NCBI GenBank assembly: GCA_910588895.1
Contig: CAJUSS010000121.1
Location: forward strand, 1-10,766
From: an uncultured Lachnospiraceae bacterium
GTDB lineage: Bacteria > Bacillota > Clostridia > Lachnospirales > Lachnospiraceae
Length of the DNA: 10,766 nt
Direction of reading: 5' to 3'
Shown piece by piece: positions 1-7,050 of this stretch (positions within the stretch are counted from its first letter, which is position 1; the number at the start of each line of letters is the position of its first letter). Under the pieces are notes generated by a model. That model saw only the letters and a program-made list of their open reading frames with translations. It was not told the DNA's origin and did not search any database. Both the position numbers and the translations under genes were made by a program.

Positions 1-2
1 AG

Positions 3-419
3 CTGTCGGTCCGCGCGCTCCGGTCGGAAAACTATAAGATCGTCCGGGATGAGGAAAAATGCGTGGGCTGCGGCGTCTGCGTCACCAAATGTCCGACCCG
101 GGCATTTACCAGGAGCAAAAAGAAGTATTATAAGCTGACCATCATGGGGCGGACGGGGAAGAAAAACCCCAGGCTGGGAGAGGACTTCCTGGTATGGGCC
201 GACGAGGATAGCATCGTCAAGATCATCCTGAACACCTATCGGTTCGTGAAGGAATACATCTCCCCGGACGCCCCTGGCGGCAAAGAGCATATCGGCTACA
301 TCATCGACCGGGTGGGCTTTGCGGAATATAAAAAATGGGCCCTGGAGGGCGTGGAGCTGCCGCCGGAGACCATCGTGAAGGAATGTGTCTACTGGAGCGG
401 GATCCATTTTGACCGGTAG
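3..419 (+). CDS. AsrC-like siroheme sulfite/nitrite reductase subunit, C-terminal part (5' end outside window)
   Basis: This is the 3' part of a gene whose reading frame is open from the window edge; the first complete codon is at 3 and the stop ends at 419. One ferredoxin-type [4Fe-4S] motif, CxxCxxCxxxCP, is visible at 60-98 (KCVGCGVCVTKCPTRAF). The downstream block GRTGKKNPRLGEDF, a KEHIGYIIDR segment and the ending YWSGIHF resemble the C-terminus of anaerobic sulfite reductase subunit C (AsrC), which joins a siroheme/Fe-S reductase domain to a ferredoxin domain. The siroheme-ligating cysteines would lie upstream and are not visible. In AsrABC this subunit carries the six-electron reduction of sulfite to sulfide in the cytoplasm. 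Because a nitrate-reductase-like gene follows 62 bp later with no terminator between them, nitrite to ammonium is an alternative reaction. The AsrC assignment rests on remembered family features, not on a search. Confidence 0.72.
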   Translation: MSVRALRSENYKIVRDEEKCVGCGVCVTKCPTRAFTRSKKKYYKLTIMGRTGKKNPRLGEDFLVWADEDSIVKIILNTYRFVKEYISPDAPGGKEHIGYIIDRVGFAEYKKWALEGVELPPETIVKECVYWSGIHFDR

Positions 420-454
420 GACGGGCGGATCGGGACAGAGGATATGCAGAGAGC

Positions 455-473
455 GATAGGAGCGAGATAGGAG
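455..473 (+). repeat. Tandem GATAGGAG repeat including the SD site of the molybdopterin oxidoreductase gene
   Basis: GATAGGAG occurs twice, at 455-462 and 466-473, with an 11-bp period. The second copy puts AGGAG (469-473) eight bases before the ATG at 482 and is the likely ribosome-binding site. An AAGGA at 476-480 is only one base from the ATG, too close to serve. Whether the duplicated purine site matters for translation is unknown. Confidence 0.5.
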
Positions 474-481
474 AGAAGGAT

Positions 482-2566
482 ATGGAGAAGATACAGTCTA
501 CCTGTAATTATTGTGCGATCGACTGCAATCTGGATTTTTATGTGGAGGATGGCCGGGTGGTGAAGGTAGTGCCCACCAAGGGCTATCCGGTCAACGACGG
601 CTTCAGCTGCATCAAGGGATTGTCCTTAGACAAGCAGCAGACCACGGTAAAGCCGAACTGCCTGCCTAAGATCCGGCAGGAGGACGGGACTTTTCGGACA
701 GTCCCCTGGGAGGAAGGCTTCCGATATGTGGCGGATAAGATGAAAGAGCTGCAGGAAAAGTATGGGCAGGAGAGCGTGGCCGGGATCAGCACCGGACAGC
801 TCACCCTGGAGGAATTTGCGATATTCGGCCATGTGATGCGCGACCTCTTAAAGACCAATGTGGACGGGAACACCAGGCTCTGTATGGCGACTGCTGTGGT
901 AGCCCATAAGCAGAGCTACGGCTTTGACGCGCCGGGCTATACCTTAAAGGATCTGGAGCTGTCCGACACCATCATCTTCATCGGCGCGAACCCGGTGGTG
1001 GCCCATCCCATCTTGTGGGGAAGGGTGAAAAAGAACCAGGTGCCGGGCCATAAGGTGGTGGTGATCGACCCCAGACGGTCGGAGACCGCCATGAACGCCG
1101 ACTATTGGTATGGGCTCAAGTGGCGCAGTGACCTGCTGCTCCTGTACACAGTGGCCAATATCCTGATCCAGAAGGACTACCTGGACCATACCTTTATCGA
1201 GGCCCATACAGAAAAGTTTGAGGCGTTCAAGACCTTTGTAAAGAGCTACACCCTAGAGAGAGGGGTGGAGGGCACCGGCCTCACAGAGGAGCAGATCGTA
1301 GAGCTGGTGGAGCTGATCCATCAGGGAAAAAGGGTCTCCTTCTGGTGGACCATGGGGGTGAACCAGGGCTACGAGGCGGTCCGGACCGCCCAGGCGATCA
1401 TCAACCTGGCCCTGATGACCGGCAATATCGGACGGCCCGGCACCGGAGCCAATTCCATCACCGGCCAGTGCAATGCCATGGGTTCCAGGTCCTACAGCAA
1501 CACCGCCGTGTTCTTCGGAGGAGGCGACTTTACAAATCCGGCCAGGAGAAAACGGATCGCAGAGGTCCTGGGCGTGGAGGAGACCATGCTGGCCCAAAAG
1601 CCCACCAAGACCTATAACCAGATCATCGAAGGGATCAATGCCGGTAAGATCAAAGGCCTGTGGATCTTGTGTACCAACCCCAGGCACAGCTGGACCAACA
1701 ATGAGACCTTCGCTTCCGCGGCGAAAAAGCTGGAACTTTTCGTGGTGCAGGACATCTATGACACGATCGAGAGCGCGGAGGACTGCACCGTGTTCTTCCC
1801 GGTGGTCCCGGGCCTTAAGAAAGAGGGGACCTACATCAACCTGGAGCGCCGCCTTTCCGCCATGCGCCCTGTGCTGCCCAGAAAGGAAAATGAGATCTCC
1901 GATTATGAGGCGATCTTAGGGGTTGGAAAAGCCCTGGGGCTAGGCGGTCTAAAGGGCTGGGAGACGCCCAGGGACTGCTTTGACCTGATGCGGGAATGTT
2001 CCCGGAACATGCCCTGCGATATCACCGGCGTGACCTGGGAGGCTTTGGAGGGCTCCCACGGGATCCAGTGGCCTTATCCGGAGGGGAAGGAAGAGGAGAA
2101 CAAGGAGGAGCAGAGACGGCTCTATGAGACCGGCATGTTCTTCACCCCCTCGAAGAAGGCCCAGTTTATGTTTGAGGAGGTGGGGGAGAACCCTCTTCCC
2201 TGTAGCGAAAAGTTCCCTTACGTTCTGAACACAGGGCGCGGGAGCGTGGGACAGTGGCATACCCAGAGCCGGACCCGGGAGGTGCGGTTCGTGGAGGATG
2301 TCTCCTTAAAGAAGGCCTATTTATATATGAACACAGAGCTGGCGAAGGAAAATGAGATCCGGGAGATGGATGAGATCTTAGTCTCCTCGGCCAATGGGCA
2401 GGAGGCCAGGTTCGCGGTGAAGATCACGGATAATGTGCAGTATGCGGAGCTGTTCGCACCGATCCATTATATCGAATGCAACAAGCTGACCCCCTCGGTC
2501 TACGACCCCTATTCCAAAGAGCCGTCCTATAAGGCCACGCCGGTGCGGTTTGAGAAGATCATATAA
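482..2566 (+). CDS. Molybdopterin oxidoreductase, assimilatory nitrate reductase (NarB/NasA/NapA-like) catalytic subunit
   Basis: The 694-residue protein has the layout of a Mo-bisPGD enzyme. An N-terminal [4Fe-4S] motif uses C8, C11, C15 and C43, with the following K45-G46 that is typical of electron transfer to the cofactor. The segment NTRLCMATAVV puts C134 where Nap/Nar-type enzymes carry the cysteine ligand to molybdenum; formate dehydrogenases have a different (U/C)-H pattern here. GANPVVAHPILWGRV, TGQCNAMGSR and a C-terminal dinucleotide-binding region (LNTGRGSVGQWHTQSRT) also fit the nitrate reductase branch. There is no Tat signal and the first cluster cysteine is at residue 8, so the enzyme should be cytoplasmic. 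Its length is near the lower end for assimilatory nitrate reductases. It lies 18 bp before a four-cluster ferredoxin subunit, its probable electron donor. Nitrate to nitrite is the best guess for the reaction; another oxyanion is possible. The start is supported by AGGAG at 469-473. Confidence 0.85.
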   Translation: MEKIQSTCNYCAIDCNLDFYVEDGRVVKVVPTKGYPVNDGFSCIKGLSLDKQQTTVKPNCLPKIRQEDGTFRTVPWEEGFRYVADKMKELQEKYGQESVAGISTGQLTLEEFAIFGHVMRDLLKTNVDGNTRLCMATAVVAHKQSYGFDAPGYTLKDLELSDTIIFIGANPVVAHPILWGRVKKNQVPGHKVVVIDPRRSETAMNADYWYGLKWRSDLLLLYTVANILIQKDYLDHTFIEAHTEKFEAFKTFVKSYTLERGVEGTGLTEEQIVELVELIHQGKRVSFWWTMGVNQGYEAVRTAQAIINLALMTGNIGRPGTGANSITGQCNAMGSRSYSNTAVFFGGGDFTNPARRKRIAEVLGVEETMLAQKPTKTYNQIIEGINAGKIKGLWILCTNPRHSWTNNETFASAAKKLELFVVQDIYDTIESAEDCTVFFPVVPGLKKEGTYINLERRLSAMRPVLPRKENEISDYEAILGVGKALGLGGLKGWETPRDCFDLMRECSRNMPCDITGVTWEALEGSHGIQWPYPEGKEEENKEEQRRLYETGMFFTPSKKAQFMFEEVGENPLPCSEKFPYVLNTGRGSVGQWHTQSRTREVRFVEDVSLKKAYLYMNTELAKENEIREMDEILVSSANGQEARFAVKITDNVQYAELFAPIHYIECNKLTPSVYDPYSKEPSYKATPVRFEKII

Positions 2567-2584
2567 AAAGGCAGGAGGATATAT

Positions 2585-3013
2585 ATGTATCGGATAAAGA
2601 TCGACAGGAGCCGCTGCATCGGCTGTCTGACCTGTGTGACAGCCTGTGTGGTGAGCCATGAAACAGAGAGCACGGATGCCAGGAACCGTGTCACGATCGA
2701 CAGTGAGACGAAGCCGGCGCCGATCTTCTGCCGCCATTGCGAGCGGCCGGAGTGTGTATATACCTGTATGACCGGAGCCATGAAAAAGAACCCAAAGACA
2801 GGCTATGTGGAGTATGACAAGGAGCAGTGTGCCAGCTGCTATATGTGCATCATGTCCTGTCCTTACGGGATCTTGAAATATGACAGCATCGGCCACAAGG
2901 AGATCATGAAATGCAACATGTGCGTCCACAGGAGCGAGGATGGCAGCGCCAGACCGATGTGCGTGGAAAAATGTCCCATGGGCGCGATCACACTGGAGGA
3001 GGTGGAGGGATGA
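2585..3013 (+). CDS. DmsB/HycB-type ferredoxin subunit with four [4Fe-4S] clusters
   Basis: This 142-residue protein has sixteen cysteines in the four-group arrangement of the electron-transfer subunits of molybdenum oxidoreductases. Group 1 is C11, C14, C17, C21; group 2 is C49, C52, C57, C61 (CxxCx4CxxxC); group 3 is C82, C85, C88, C92 followed by P; group 4 is C110, C113, C126, C130 (CxxCx12CxxxC). It should form a wire of four cubane clusters between a donor and the catalytic subunit. No signal peptide or membrane anchor is visible, so the complex is cytoplasmic. The start has AGGAGG at 2573-2578 with six bases of spacing. Its last codon overlaps the start of the next gene (ATGA at 3010-3013), which suggests translational coupling. 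Given its neighbours, it probably carries electrons from the FAD/NAD(P)H oxidoreductase to the molybdenum enzyme; this pairing is inferred from gene order. Confidence 0.88.
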   Translation: MYRIKIDRSRCIGCLTCVTACVVSHETESTDARNRVTIDSETKPAPIFCRHCERPECVYTCMTGAMKKNPKTGYVEYDKEQCASCYMCIMSCPYGILKYDSIGHKEIMKCNMCVHRSEDGSARPMCVEKCPMGAITLEEVEG

Positions 3014-4245
3014 GATATGTGGTCATAGGTTCCTCGGCGGCAGGGATTAACGGGATCAGAGAGCTGCGGAGACTGGATAAGGACAGCCAGATCCTGCTGA
3101 TCTCCAGTGATAAGGCGATCTATTCCCGCTGCATCCTCCACCACTACCTGGGCGGAGAGCGGGACTTAGCCAAGCTCTGCTTTGCGGAGCAGGACTTTGC
3201 AGAGCGTTTTGGCGTGGAGTGGATGAAGGGCCGCACCTGCATCGGACTGGACCGGGAGGCCAAGGAGGTGGTGCTGGAGGACGGAGAGAGGGTCAGCTAT
3301 GACAAGCTGCTGATCGCCACCGGATCCCACACCTATATCCCGCCGGTCCGGAACTTGAAGACCGCGAAGAATGTCTGCGGCTTCAGGAACCTGGAGGATA
3401 TCGAGCGGCTGAGACAGGTCGCAAGACGTGCAAAGAACATCGTCATCATGGGGGCCGGTCTGGTGGGACTGGACTGCGTCTGCGGATTTTTAGAGCTGGG
3501 CGTAAAGACCACCTTGGTGGAGACCGCCGGATGGCTGCTTAGCAGGCAGCTGGATGAGCGGGCGGCGAGGACCTACCAGAAGGCATTTGCGGCGAAAGGC
3601 GTGGCCCAGTATTACGGTGTGGGGATCGATCAGGCCATAGTGGACGGGGACGGGCAGATCACCGATGTGGTCTTGACCAGCGGCAAAACGCTGCCCTGTG
3701 ACTATGTGGTGGTGACGGCCGGCGTGCGGGCTAATGTAGAGTTTTTGGAAGAGTCCAAGATCAAGATCGGACCTATGGGACTGCTGTATGACGAGACCGG
3801 ACAGACCAGCGATCCGGACGTGTACGGGGCCGGCGATGTGTCCGGGACCAGCCCGATCTGGCCTGCGGCGGTAAAGGAAGGGATCGTGGCGGCGGCCAAT
3901 ATGGCTGGAAAGCCAGGAAGGATGACCGACTTTTTTGCCAGCAAGGCTACCATGAACTTTTTGGGGATCCCCTCCATGTCCTTAGGGGAGGTGGATCCAA
4001 AGGACGGGACAGCTCAGGTGGAGATCCGGGAGACAGAGGGACCGGGCCCCCATACATATAAGAAGATCGTCCACAAGGACGGGAAGATCATCGGAGCGGT
4101 GCTCCAGGGCGATCTGGCCTATAGCGGGATCTTACAGCAGCTGATCGCCAGGAAGATCGATATCACCAAGGTGAAAAAGCCGGTGTTCGACATCGATTAT
4201 TCCGACTTCTTCCATATGGATGAGCGGTTTGGATACTATTATTGA
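3010..4245 (+). CDS. FAD-dependent NAD(P)H oxidoreductase (NirB N-terminal / rubredoxin reductase / CoA-disulfide reductase-like)
   Basis: The chosen start ATG at 3010 overlaps the previous stop and gives a 411-residue protein that begins directly with the FAD-binding strand. A longer in-frame start at 2911 would lie inside the preceding gene and was not used. Motifs are MRYVVIGSSAAG with a degenerate dinucleotide site at residues 7-12, ATG at 103-105, a NAD(P)H site GAGLVG at 148-153 following IVIM, and the second FAD motif YGAGDV with D276. These define the two-dinucleotide-binding flavoprotein fold. C41, in YSRCILHHYLGG, lies where CoA-disulfide reductases and NADH oxidases keep a redox cysteine, whereas NirB-type reductases usually have proline. 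The likely role is to feed NAD(P)H electrons to the Fe-S subunit next door. NADH versus NADPH preference cannot be read reliably. The C-terminal tail (FDIDYSDFFHMDERF) is unassigned. Confidence 0.83.
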   Translation: MRYVVIGSSAAGINGIRELRRLDKDSQILLISSDKAIYSRCILHHYLGGERDLAKLCFAEQDFAERFGVEWMKGRTCIGLDREAKEVVLEDGERVSYDKLLIATGSHTYIPPVRNLKTAKNVCGFRNLEDIERLRQVARRAKNIVIMGAGLVGLDCVCGFLELGVKTTLVETAGWLLSRQLDERAARTYQKAFAAKGVAQYYGVGIDQAIVDGDGQITDVVLTSGKTLPCDYVVVTAGVRANVEFLEESKIKIGPMGLLYDETGQTSDPDVYGAGDVSGTSPIWPAAVKEGIVAAANMAGKPGRMTDFFASKATMNFLGIPSMSLGEVDPKDGTAQVEIRETEGPGPHTYKKIVHKDGKIIGAVLQGDLAYSGILQQLIARKIDITKVKKPVFDIDYSDFFHMDERFGYYY

Positions 4246-4294
4246 GATACCGGCCCGATCCGGGCGGATCTTGGATGATGAAAAGGGGGTTTTT

Positions 4295-5224
4295 ATGGAA
4301 CGACTGGAAAGGATGCCGGTACCGGTGCTGCCTACCTTTGTAGGAGCGCTGACCTTATCCAATGTTTATTCGGGGATGGGCTATCCCTGGATCCGCCATA
4401 TCACCATGTGGGCAGCCACGATCGTGATCGTCCTCTATGTCCTGAAGCTGGTCCGGTTCCCGCAGACCTGTAAGAAGGAGTATGAGACGGTGGTGCCCTG
4501 CAGCCTGTACGCAGGCTTTACCATGGTGCTGATGATCTTAGGGAGCTACTACTTTGACTATGTGCCGGGCTTGGGCAAGGGGATCTGGGCCGTGGCCCTG
4601 GCGGTACACGCCGTACATATCCTGGTCTTCACCTACCGGAACATGATCAAAAAGAGGGATATCAACACCTTTGTCCCCAGTTGGTTCGTGACCTACAACG
4701 GGATCATGGTCAGCTGTGTGGTAGGCGGCGCTATGAACGCGGCAGGCATCTTAAAGTATGTGGTCTATTACGGGATCGGGATCTACCTGGCCCTGATCCC
4801 CTTTATGATCTGGCGGCTCCTGACGGTGGAGGTAAAGCCCGCCGTCTACCACACCATGGCCGTGGTGCTGGCGCCCTGCAGCCTGTGCGTGGTCAGTTAC
4901 CTGAACGTGATCCAGGAGCCGAGCCAGGTCCTGCTGTTCTTCCTGTATGCCTGCGTGCTGGCCTCCCTGGCCTTTATCGTGATCAAGCTGCCCAAGTTCT
5001 TCTCCTTCTCCTTCACACCGGGCTTTGCCGGGATGACCTTCCCCATGGCGATCGGGATCGTGGCCACCACGAAGATGACCGGGTATCTGACCGCCAATGG
5101 GTATGAGGCTCTGGCGGCCGTCACCGGGCAGATCGGAGGGATACAGGTGTACTTAACCTCCATGATCGTGGGATATGTGCTGTTAAATTTCCTGATCATG
5201 GCGCTGAAGGTGGAAAGGCGGTAG
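4295..5224 (+). CDS. TDT family (TehA/SLAC1-type) membrane protein, candidate anion channel or exporter
   Basis: The 309-residue product is almost entirely hydrophobic, with about ten probable membrane spans, as in TehA. It is recognised by LVRFPQTCKKEY after the second span and by FSFTPGFAGMTFPMAIGIVATTKM near residues 235-260; TehA has a similar FPHS and a Phe-rich block followed by ATT. The family includes plant SLAC1 anion channels, which pass nitrate and chloride, the yeast sulfite exporter Ssu1 and malate transporters. The start ATG at 4295 has AAGGGGG at 4283-4289, five bases away. An upstream in-frame ATG at 4220 would overlap the previous gene and add a polar extension, so it was rejected. 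It lies 49 bp behind the flavoprotein gene, probably in the same operon. Moving nitrate, nitrite or sulfite would fit the neighbours; this is an inference. Confidence 0.78.
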   Translation: MERLERMPVPVLPTFVGALTLSNVYSGMGYPWIRHITMWAATIVIVLYVLKLVRFPQTCKKEYETVVPCSLYAGFTMVLMILGSYYFDYVPGLGKGIWAVALAVHAVHILVFTYRNMIKKRDINTFVPSWFVTYNGIMVSCVVGGAMNAAGILKYVVYYGIGIYLALIPFMIWRLLTVEVKPAVYHTMAVVLAPCSLCVVSYLNVIQEPSQVLLFFLYACVLASLAFIVIKLPKFFSFSFTPGFAGMTFPMAIGIVATTKMTGYLTANGYEALAAVTGQIGGIQVYLTSMIVGYVLLNFLIMALKVERR

Positions 5225-5269
5225 GGGAGGGGCGGTCCGAAAAAAAGCGATATCCCTACACAGAAAGTC

Positions 5270-5298
5270 TTGACATATCCCTCCTTTTGGAAGATAAT
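5270..5298 (+). promoter_or_regulatory. Sigma-A-type promoter for ilvE
   Basis: A perfect -35 box, TTGACA at 5270-5275, is followed after exactly 17 bp by GATAAT at 5293-5298 (five of six matches to TATAAT). Transcription would begin near 5305 and give a leader of about 45 nt before the ilvE ATG at 5350. That is too short for a T-box or a peptide-based attenuator. It separates ilvE from the redox operon upstream. No convincing terminator is visible between 5225 and 5269, so read-through from the upstream operon is possible. Confidence 0.75.
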
Positions 5299-5349
5299 GA
5301 GCATAAATAAACTGACATAAGAGCCAGGCATGGAAAGGAAGATGGAGAT

Positions 5350-6420
5350 ATGCAGACGATCAGGATCGAAAGAACGACTTGTCCAAAGGAGAGACCAGGC
5401 CAGGATGACCCATTAGTGTTCGGGACGATCTTTACCGACCATATGTTTGAGATGGACTATGAGGAGGGGAAGGGCTGGATCGATCCCAGGATCGTTCCTT
5501 ATCATAAGCTGGAGCTGGATCCTTCTTGTATGGTGTTCCACTACGGACAGGAGATGTTCGAGGGCTTGAAGGCGTACAAGGCAGATGACGGGAGGATCTT
5601 ATTGTTCCGCCCGGATAAGAACATCGAGAGGGCGAACCGCAGCAACCGCAGGATCTGTATCCCAAAGATCCCGGAGGATATCTTTATGGAGGCCTTAAAG
5701 GCAGTGGTGAAGATCGATCAGGACTGGATCCCCACGAAGCCGGGCACTTCCCTGTATATCCGCCCCTTTGTGATCGCTACGGATCCGTTCTTAGGGGTGC
5801 GTCCTTCCCACACCTATAAGTTCATGATCATCCTCTCGCCGGTAGGCGCCTATTACGCCAGTGGCTTGGACCCGGTGAAGATCTGGATCGAGGATGAGTA
5901 TGTGCGGGCCGTAAAAGGCGGTATCGGCGAGGCGAAGACCGGCGGCAACTATGTGGCTTCCCTGGCCAGCCAGGTGAAGGCCCACGAGGAAGGTTATGCC
6001 CAGGTCCTGTGGCTGGACGGCGTACACCGGAAATACATCGAAGAGGTGGGCGCCATGAACATCTTCTTTAAGATCAACGGCACAGTGGTCACGCCGAAGT
6101 TAAACGGCAGCATCCTTCCGGGCGTCACCAGAGATTCCGCGCTGCAGCTGTGCAGACTGTGGGGCATCCCGGTGGAGGAGCGGACGATCTCCGTGGACGA
6201 GGTGGTGAAAACGGCGGAGAGCGGTGAGATGGAAGAGTGCTTCGGCACCGGCACCGCTGCCGTGGTCTCCCCGGTAGGGGAGCTGCGCTTTGAGCAGGAG
6301 AAGATGCCGATCGGCGGGAACAAGATCGGGGAGCTGACCCAGAGGATCTATGACACGATCACCAAGATCCAGCTGGGACGGATCGAAGGACCGGAAGGCT
6401 GGAGCGTGGAAGTAAGATAA
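5350..6420 (+). CDS. ilvE: Branched-chain amino acid aminotransferase
   Basis: This 356-residue fold-type IV PLP enzyme interconverts leucine, isoleucine and valine with their 2-oxo acids, using glutamate/2-oxoglutarate. It is the last step of branched-chain amino acid synthesis and takes place in the cytoplasm. HYGQEMFEGLKAY (64-76), FRPDKNIERANRS (86-98), YIRPFVIATDPFLGV (136-150), AKTGGNY with the probable PLP-binding lysine K196, EEVGAMNIFF and the phosphate-binding GTGTAAVVSP segment are all characteristic. Its length matches the longer (mitochondrial BCAT-like) bacterial class and not the ~309-residue E. coli type. The start is supported by AGGAAG at 5336-5341 and GGAG at 5344-5347. It has its own promoter (5270-5298) and ends 14 bp before a hairpin. 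Function is assigned with confidence; any link to the redox cluster is positional only. Confidence 0.95.
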   Translation: MQTIRIERTTCPKERPGQDDPLVFGTIFTDHMFEMDYEEGKGWIDPRIVPYHKLELDPSCMVFHYGQEMFEGLKAYKADDGRILLFRPDKNIERANRSNRRICIPKIPEDIFMEALKAVVKIDQDWIPTKPGTSLYIRPFVIATDPFLGVRPSHTYKFMIILSPVGAYYASGLDPVKIWIEDEYVRAVKGGIGEAKTGGNYVASLASQVKAHEEGYAQVLWLDGVHRKYIEEVGAMNIFFKINGTVVTPKLNGSILPGVTRDSALQLCRLWGIPVEERTISVDEVVKTAESGEMEECFGTGTAAVVSPVGELRFEQEKMPIGGNKIGELTQRIYDTITKIQLGRIEGPEGWSVEVR

Positions 6421-6434
6421 ACAGCAAAGAGGAG

Positions 6435-6478
6435 AGGCCTGCCCGCATGGTCTGCGGACCAAGAGGACAGGCCTGTTT
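6435..6478 (+). terminator. Branched terminator-like hairpin after ilvE
   Basis: AGGCCTGCCC (6435-6444) pairs with GGACAGGCCT (6465-6474) with one mismatch. A second stem nested inside has GGTC (6449-6452) and GACC (6457-6460) around the loop TGCG. Only a short GTTT follows, so the U-tract is weak and termination may be partial. The hairpin contains an ATG at 6447 in frame with the next gene; the structure and the lack of an SD make that a poor start. Confidence 0.5.
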
Positions 6479-6512
6479 CCGTGAAGGGAAGAGCAAAGGT
6501 AAGGAGCTGGAT

Positions 6513-6980
6513 ATGGAGAGCAGGGTAAAAGATGCGGTGGATCTGTTCATGAGCGGCTATAATTGCAGCCAGTCTGTGTTTGTGACCTACAGTGACCTTT
6601 TTGGCATGGAGCGGGAGCAGGCCCTGCGCCTGTCCTGCTCCTTAGGCGGAGGCATGGGCCGGATGCGGGAGGTGTGCGGTACAGTCTCCGCCATGGCACT
6701 GATCGCCGGTCTGGCCTGCGGCAACACAGACCCCACCGATCAGAAGGCGAAGACCGAGAACTATGCCATCGTGCGAAAGATGGCAGATGCCTTTAAAGCC
6801 CGGCATCAGACGATCATCTGCCGGGAGATACTAGGCTTGCGGGCGGCAGAAAAGAGCGCAGCCCCAGAGGAGCGCACACCCGAGTATTACAAGACACGCC
6901 CCTGCGCCCGGATGGTAGAGACCGCCGCCCAGATCATCGAGGAAACGTTTCCGGAGCTATTGGGAAAAACAGTCAGGTGA
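6513..6980 (+). CDS. C_GCAxxG_C_C family putative redox protein
   Basis: The 155-residue product belongs to a small cysteine-rich family found mostly in anaerobes. The visible pattern is GYNCSQSVF (C18), LSCSLGGGMGRM (C42), EVCGTVSAMALIAGL (C55), ACGN (C69), IICREILG (C103) and RPCARMV (C131). The spacing of these cysteines around a Gly-rich turn suggests a bound metal, cluster or redox disulfide, but the biochemical role of the family is not established. There is no signal peptide or membrane span. ATG at 6513 is preferred because AAGGAG lies at 6501-6506 with six bases of spacing; the longer reading from 6447 would start inside the hairpin after ilvE. No separate promoter is evident, so it may be transcribed by read-through from ilvE. 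Confidence 0.8.
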   Translation: MESRVKDAVDLFMSGYNCSQSVFVTYSDLFGMEREQALRLSCSLGGGMGRMREVCGTVSAMALIAGLACGNTDPTDQKAKTENYAIVRKMADAFKARHQTIICREILGLRAAEKSAAPEERTPEYYKTRPCARMVETAAQIIEETFPELLGKTVR

Positions 6981-7022
6981 TGGGTTTTTATCGACAACGT
7001 AAATAAAGATCGATACGAAGTA

Positions 7023-7046
7023 TATACCGGATGAAAGTAAGGTATA
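7023..7046. promoter_or_regulatory. Small inverted repeat upstream of an antitoxin-like fragment, possible operator
   Basis: TATACC (7023-7028) and GGTATA (7041-7046) form a 6-bp inverted repeat with a 12-bp spacer, ending four bases before the ATG at 7051. Antitoxins of the DinJ/RelB type bind such repeats to repress their own operon. Only position and symmetry support this; no clear -35/-10 pair is seen between 6981 and 7022. Confidence 0.3.
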
Positions 7047-7050
7047 GAAC

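Noticed and set aside
1253..1687. Long antisense frame opposite the molybdopterin oxidoreductase (and similar ones opposite the redox and ilvE genes)
   Set aside because: They are opposite-strand shadows of well-supported genes in GC-rich sequence, with no SD and no recognisable motifs.
2911..3009. N-terminal extension of the flavoprotein beginning at 2911
   Set aside because: It would lie entirely inside the Fe-S subunit gene in another frame. The ATGA overlap at 3010 gives a start exactly at the FAD-binding strand.
4220..4294. Earlier in-frame start of the TDT gene
   Set aside because: It overlaps the preceding coding region and adds a polar segment unlike the family; ATG at 4295 has a good SD five bases away.
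5220..5259. GTAGGG/CCCTAC pair as a terminator of the redox operon
   Set aside because: Only six pairs with a loop of nearly 30 nt and no T-run; too weak to call.
6447..6512. Earlier in-frame start of the C_GCAxxG_C_C gene
   Set aside because: The ATG is inside the hairpin after ilvE and has no SD, while the ATG at 6513 has AAGGAG at ideal distance.
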